Source of the DNA: Nitzschia sp. pyKryTriq1
Lineage: Eukaryota; Bacillariophyta; Bacillariophyceae; Bacillariales; Bacillariaceae
Length of the DNA: 64,000 nt
Reading direction: 5' to 3'
Assembly (NCBI GenBank): GCA_956465555.1
Contig: OY101129.1
Span: 930,001 to 994,000, forward strand
The notes below the pieces were generated by a model that worked only from the letters and a program-made list of their open reading frames with translations, ran no database searches and was not told where the DNA came from. Shown here piece by piece: positions 60,101-64,000 of the stretch (position 1 is the first letter of the stretch; each line of letters starts with the position of its first letter). A program made the position numbers and the translations under genes.

Positions 60101-63100
60101 AAATCACGAGGTCACCATTCAAGAACTTCGGGGACAACTTGACACCATTGCGGCGGAAAAGAGCGAGGCACTCAACCAAAGTTCGGACTTGAGAAAACAG
60201 TTTGCCGAATCTGAAGTCGCTATTCTAGATCTGCGGGAACAACTCGAAACAACCGTAACTGAGAAGGCTGATACATTGACGCTGCTATCATCGCTGAAAA
60301 ACGAACTCGAAGCATCCCATGCAAGCGCGTGCGATTTGTGCGAGACGGTGCGAGAGCTAGAGCACAAAGTCCGCCAAGGTGAAATGGATCTTTCTCATTC
60401 ACAATCTACAGAAAGTTCTCTCGCCGCACAATGCGAGGCTCTCCAACTTGAGCATGCAAATCTTTATCAAGAGGTCGAACAAATTGTACAAGAGAATACT
60501 GAATTGGAGACTTTCTTGAGTCAATCGCAAGAACAAAATGACCGACGGGTTTCAGAAATTCAAGAACAATTGGAATTAACGATCTCTGAGAAGGCCGAGG
60601 CTCTGGATCGCCTCGAAGCGCTTGAAGTTCGTCTACAGGAAGTGCACGCTGATTTAGATGCTGCACTAGCCAGGGCGTCGACAGCATTGGAAATAGCCGA
60701 AGAGGGAAGCAAGACACAAGAGGGTACTATCCAAGAGCTCAGGGAACAACTTGACGCTATTGCGGCGGAAAAGAGTGATGCGCTAGAACGCGCCTCGGAC
60801 TTAGAAAATCAATATGCCGAAGCTGAAATTGCTATTCAGAGTCTTCGGGAACAGCTCGAAACCACAAGTGTCGAGAAAGGTGAGGCCCTGATTCAACTAT
60901 CATCGCTACAGGATGAACTCGAAGAGGAAAATGACCACCGAATATTGGAACTCCAAGAACAACTGGATATTACCACCGCGGAAAAAGCAGATATGCTCGA
61001 TCGCCTCGAATCGCTTCAAGCTGATTTTGATGCCGCGCTGGTGAAGGAGGCCACCGCCACCGAAATGGCGGAAGCGGAAAGCGAAAAAAACGCGAGCACT
61101 ATTCAAGTACTGAGGGAACAGCTCGACGTAATTTCAGCGGAGAAGAGTGATGCGCTAGAACGTGGCTCGGACCTGGCAAAACAAGTGATAGAGGCTGAAA
61201 TCGCACTTCAGCGCTTGAAGCAACAGCTTGAAACTATCACCTCTGAGAAATCAGACGCGTTGAGCCAGCTATCTTCTCAGAAGGATGAATTCGAAGCGGA
61301 ATACCACCGCCAAATATCGGAACTTCAAGAACTATTGGAAGCCTCTTCTACGGAGAAATCCGCTGCTCTAGACCGTCTCGAGTCCCTCGAAGCAAAATGT
61401 CGGGAACTAGAAGATGCTTTAGCCTCCGCGCTGGCCAAGGAGTCTGCCACCTTGGAAATGGCCGAGGAAGAAGGCAAGAATCACGAATGTACTGTTCGAG
61501 AGCTGAGAGAACAGCTTGATGCCATTACGGCGGAAAAAAGAGTTGCACTAGAACACAGCTCAGAGTTGGAAAAAGAGTGCGAAGAAGCTGGAATTGCTAT
61601 CCAAGACCTGCAGGAGAAGCTTGAGATCACCACCGCCGAGAAAGCCGACGCCTTGCATCAACTCTCGTCGCTACAGGACAAACTTGAAGCAGTCGAAGCA
61701 AGCGCATGCGAGTTGCGTGAGTCTCAGGCCGTGCTCGAGTGCCGTTACACAGCACTTGAAAAAGCCAACGCCTCAATTACAGCAGAAAGTGACGAGCTTT
61801 TGTCACTCAAGGCAGAATACGACACTAAGGATGAAGACCTACGAACGCGGTTGGAATTAACGACCCAGGAGCTGGAGACATGCGAAGCGAATGTATCTTT
61901 GCTTAAAGCGGAGAAGGAAGCCTTTGAAGAGCTCATCGAGAAGTTGCAGAGTCAATCATCATCACACCAAGCCGCTCTTGAGAAGGAGCTGGGCGACTTG
62001 CAATCTTTGTACGACGATTCTGATCGCACGTTGAAGCAATGCCAGGTTGATCTTGAATCAGCCATCAGCGCACGAGATAGTGCTCTGTCGACTCTTCGTG
62101 ATCGGGAGGAAGAACGCGATGAGGCCGTTTCCGCGTTGGAAGCTTTATATCAGAAGAACCGAGAGCTTTCCCAGAACCATTTGCATTCACTTTCAAATGA
62201 GAAGGAAATCGGCTTTCAAAAGGAAATCTCCGAGCTCAAGCAAACCAACATGGAGCTCACCCAGCTACTTGCATCAAGCACCTGTTCCCTTAATCACCTC
62301 AAAGGAAGAGTTGCTACATTGGAAAGCGAATTAACTGCGAAGAACAGGGAACTCGAAGACTCTCAATATAGATTGTCACAGCTCGAGGAAGAATTGGCCT
62401 ACGAGGAAAAACTTGCTATGAACCCAGCGGAACATGTTGCGAATCAGCATGAAGCGCTCTTGCAAGAGATCGAATCTCTACAAAAGACCATCGATCTGCA
62501 AAAATCAGAACGTCGAGCAGTCGAAGAGAGCCTGAAAAGGCAAATGGGAGAGGAACAACGGATGCTTTTACAAGAAGGAGAGAAGATGATGGAGTCTCTG
62601 CGCTCCAAAGCTATGGAACTCGAGCAACGTCTGTCGGAGAGTGAGCAAGAAGCCTACTTATGTAGGCAGCAGCTAGTGGAGAAGACCAGCGGATCAGACT
62701 CCCTATCCAACGAGGTCATGCAGCTCAAGGCCAAGATCAAGGAGAAAGACCAGCGAATCAAAAAGTTGCAAACGTTCAAATTAACGAAAGAGTTCGCTGA
62801 AGAGCACAAGCAACTCAAGAAGGATAACAAAAGTCTTCGAGAAGAGCTATCGCGGCTGCAAAAGGAGTTAGTCAGGCTTCAATCAGATCTCATGTCATCG
62901 GACTCTGACTCAGGGCTTCGAACAGAAATCAGCGAACTTCGTTTTGACAAGGAAGCGCTCGAGAAGAAGCTACGAAAGTTTGCCGCTCATTGCCAAAGAC
63001 TAGAAGACGACAAGGCTGGAATGGCATCTGCGTTACGTTCATGCAATATTGACCCGTCAGACTTTGACGACGATATCAAGGAAGCTGTCATTTCACTTTG

Positions 63101-63722
63101 CGATAAGATGACGTCCCTCGACGAAAATGGATCAGTGCGTTCTCGACGTAGCTCAAATGGAAGCGAGAAGCCCGAAGCTGAAAATATGGCTCTACGATTG
63201 AAGCTTGAACGCCTTTCGGCATCTGAAGAAAAACTGAACAGCAAGATCGCTAAGTATCAGAAGGAGATCGAGGACCTTCGGAAGGAGTCTACAGGGGAAC
63301 AAGGCGAGACAGGTCGTAAGCTCCGCTACCTTGAGCAAGAAAACTTGCAGCTCATGCTTGATGTGAAAACAACGAAAAAGCAACTTCAAGTAGCACGAGA
63401 AGAAATCGAGGTCCTTCGAATGAATGCAATGGACAACTCGACCCTCGACTTTGGCACTGTGGACCTGGGATCCGATTCAAGTCAGCTATCCAAAGTTGTC
63501 AAGTCCTCTCAACCACAGGAGCAGCCTAAGAAAGTCACGAAGACCCCATTGCAAGACAAGACAAACGGCTCATCAAAGGAGAACAATGGACACGATCGAA
63601 ACGATTTGAAGCGACCCGTTGGAAGATTGCCAAAAGTAGTCGGAAAGAATGGACCGCGCGCCCCGGGGTTGGGAGAAGCTGCGGTGCAAGGGGACGAAAC
63701 TGGTGAATGTAATCAAAGCTAG
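57173..63722 (+). CDS. Kinesin with N-terminal motor and very long coiled coil (CENP-E/kinesin-7 type), 2130 aa (3 exons)
   Basis: Exons are 57173-57242, 57329-58154 and 58226-63722. Introns of 86 and 71 nt have GTAAGT/TGTTAG and GTAAGA/CCGTAG ends, and the frame is kept (GITV-AIRMRPLN; INQ-SLLTLSRV). The motor domain (about 23-380) has all nucleotide motifs: P-loop GQTSSGKTYTMQG near 110, switch I NERSSRSHTIF, switch II NLVDLAGSE near 272, then NFRDSKLTRILQPSLSGNA. The motor start without extension and the very long stalk suggest kinesin-7 (CENP-E-like). The tail (about 560-2000) is almost continuous heptad coiled coil with about four similar ~125-residue units around REQLDAIAAEKSDALE. A basic C-terminus (KVTKTPLQDK...LPKVVGKNG) could bind microtubules. 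A role in chromosome alignment or vesicle transport is inferred. Confidence 0.92.
60116..61600 (+). repeat. Diverged ~125-residue repeats in the kinesin coiled coil
   Basis: Four related units begin near 60117, 60729, 61098 and 61490 with the phrase (T/V)(I/V)xxLRxQLDxIxAEKxxALE. Spacings are about 612, 369 and 392 nt, so the first gap covers more than one unit. In-frame duplication in a coiled coil lengthens the stalk without losing heptad phase. Confidence 0.65.
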
Positions 63723-64000
63723 CGAGAGAGAGAGAGCGCAATAGTCTACTGGTTGAGAATAAGATAGACAGTGCGATTACATTAGCCACGAACTTCTATC
63801 AGTACACAATTTCTGACTATCTCTGTACCATCTCTATCTAGAGTATATTATTTCAATAGCTTCCACGAGTGCACGATTGGTTGACTGCACAGTGCTCATA
63901 CTACAATACACCTCTAGCTATGTAGTGTAAGGAGTTAATATATATCATAACAGAAAGATTCCTTATAGCAGTATTAGCAGACGGCCGACGACTGGTGCGA
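63723..64000. other. 3' flank of the kinesin gene
   Basis: AT-rich sequence with a GAGA run right after the stop codon. No gene was seen up to the window edge. Confidence 0.4.

Noticed and set aside
1-64000. tRNA, rRNA, CRISPR arrays, LTR or other virus-like elements
   Set aside because: I looked for tRNA T-loop signatures, long direct repeats, and reverse transcriptase or integrase motifs by eye and found none. A tRNAscan or repeat-library search could still find degraded copies.

Overview
The window looks like nuclear DNA of a stramenopile alga, most likely a pennate diatom. This is inferred from gene content and style, not from a marker gene. Genes are dense (28 protein-coding genes or parts in 64 kb). 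Most are single-exon, and the rest have one or two short GT-AG introns (71-303 nt). The proteins carry long Ser, Gln, Asn and Asp runs. Several belong to classes common in diatoms: LRR proteins with plant-type repeats, FkbM-like methyltransferases, type II membrane glycosyltransferases and 2OG-Fe(II) oxygenases. I saw no rRNA, tRNA, CRISPR array or recognisable transposon.

Layout. 1-4.7 kb: end of a Gly/Pro/Met-rich protein, an unknown multi-pass membrane protein and a small basic protein. 4.8-9.5 kb: a CCCH zinc-finger gene divergent from a CWF19L1-like spliceosome/lariat-debranching factor. 9.9-17.6 kb: an eight-helix membrane protein with an internal duplication, a secreted thioredoxin-fold protein without CxxC, TRAPPC3/Bet3, and a three-exon gene resembling KICS2 of the KICSTOR complex. 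17.7-25.8 kb, all on minus: a rhamnosyltransferase-like protein, a renalase-like FAD oxidoreductase, an LRR protein and a Ser/Lys-rich protein. 26.3-35.6 kb: an OsmC protein, a UBA-UBA-TM-LRR receptor-like protein, an unknown single-pass protein, a mitochondrial rhodanese and a neurochondrin-like helical protein. 35.9-44.8 kb: a two-domain glycosyltransferase (GT25 plus a second domain), a prolyl-4-hydroxylase-like oxygenase, a FkbM-like methyltransferase and a small GPI-anchor-like cysteine-rich protein. 45.7-52 kb: a gamma-glutamylcyclotransferase-like protein, a membrane-anchored protein with a VHL-beta-like and a PUB-like domain, a small secreted protein and a BioD-like/DRTGG protein. 53.1-63.7 kb: an ankyrin-HDAC fusion divergent from a 2130-residue CENP-E-type kinesin.

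Most genes stand in alternating divergent and convergent pairs. Nine intergenic regions are therefore candidate shared promoters. These spacers are rich in short palindromes built from GTAC, ACCGGT and CTAGTA.

The strongest candidates for something undescribed are the TM-VHLbeta-PUB protein, the UBA-UBA-TM-LRR protein, the KICSTOR-like subunit and the two-domain glycosyltransferase. All identities rest on reading motifs by eye. No database search was possible.
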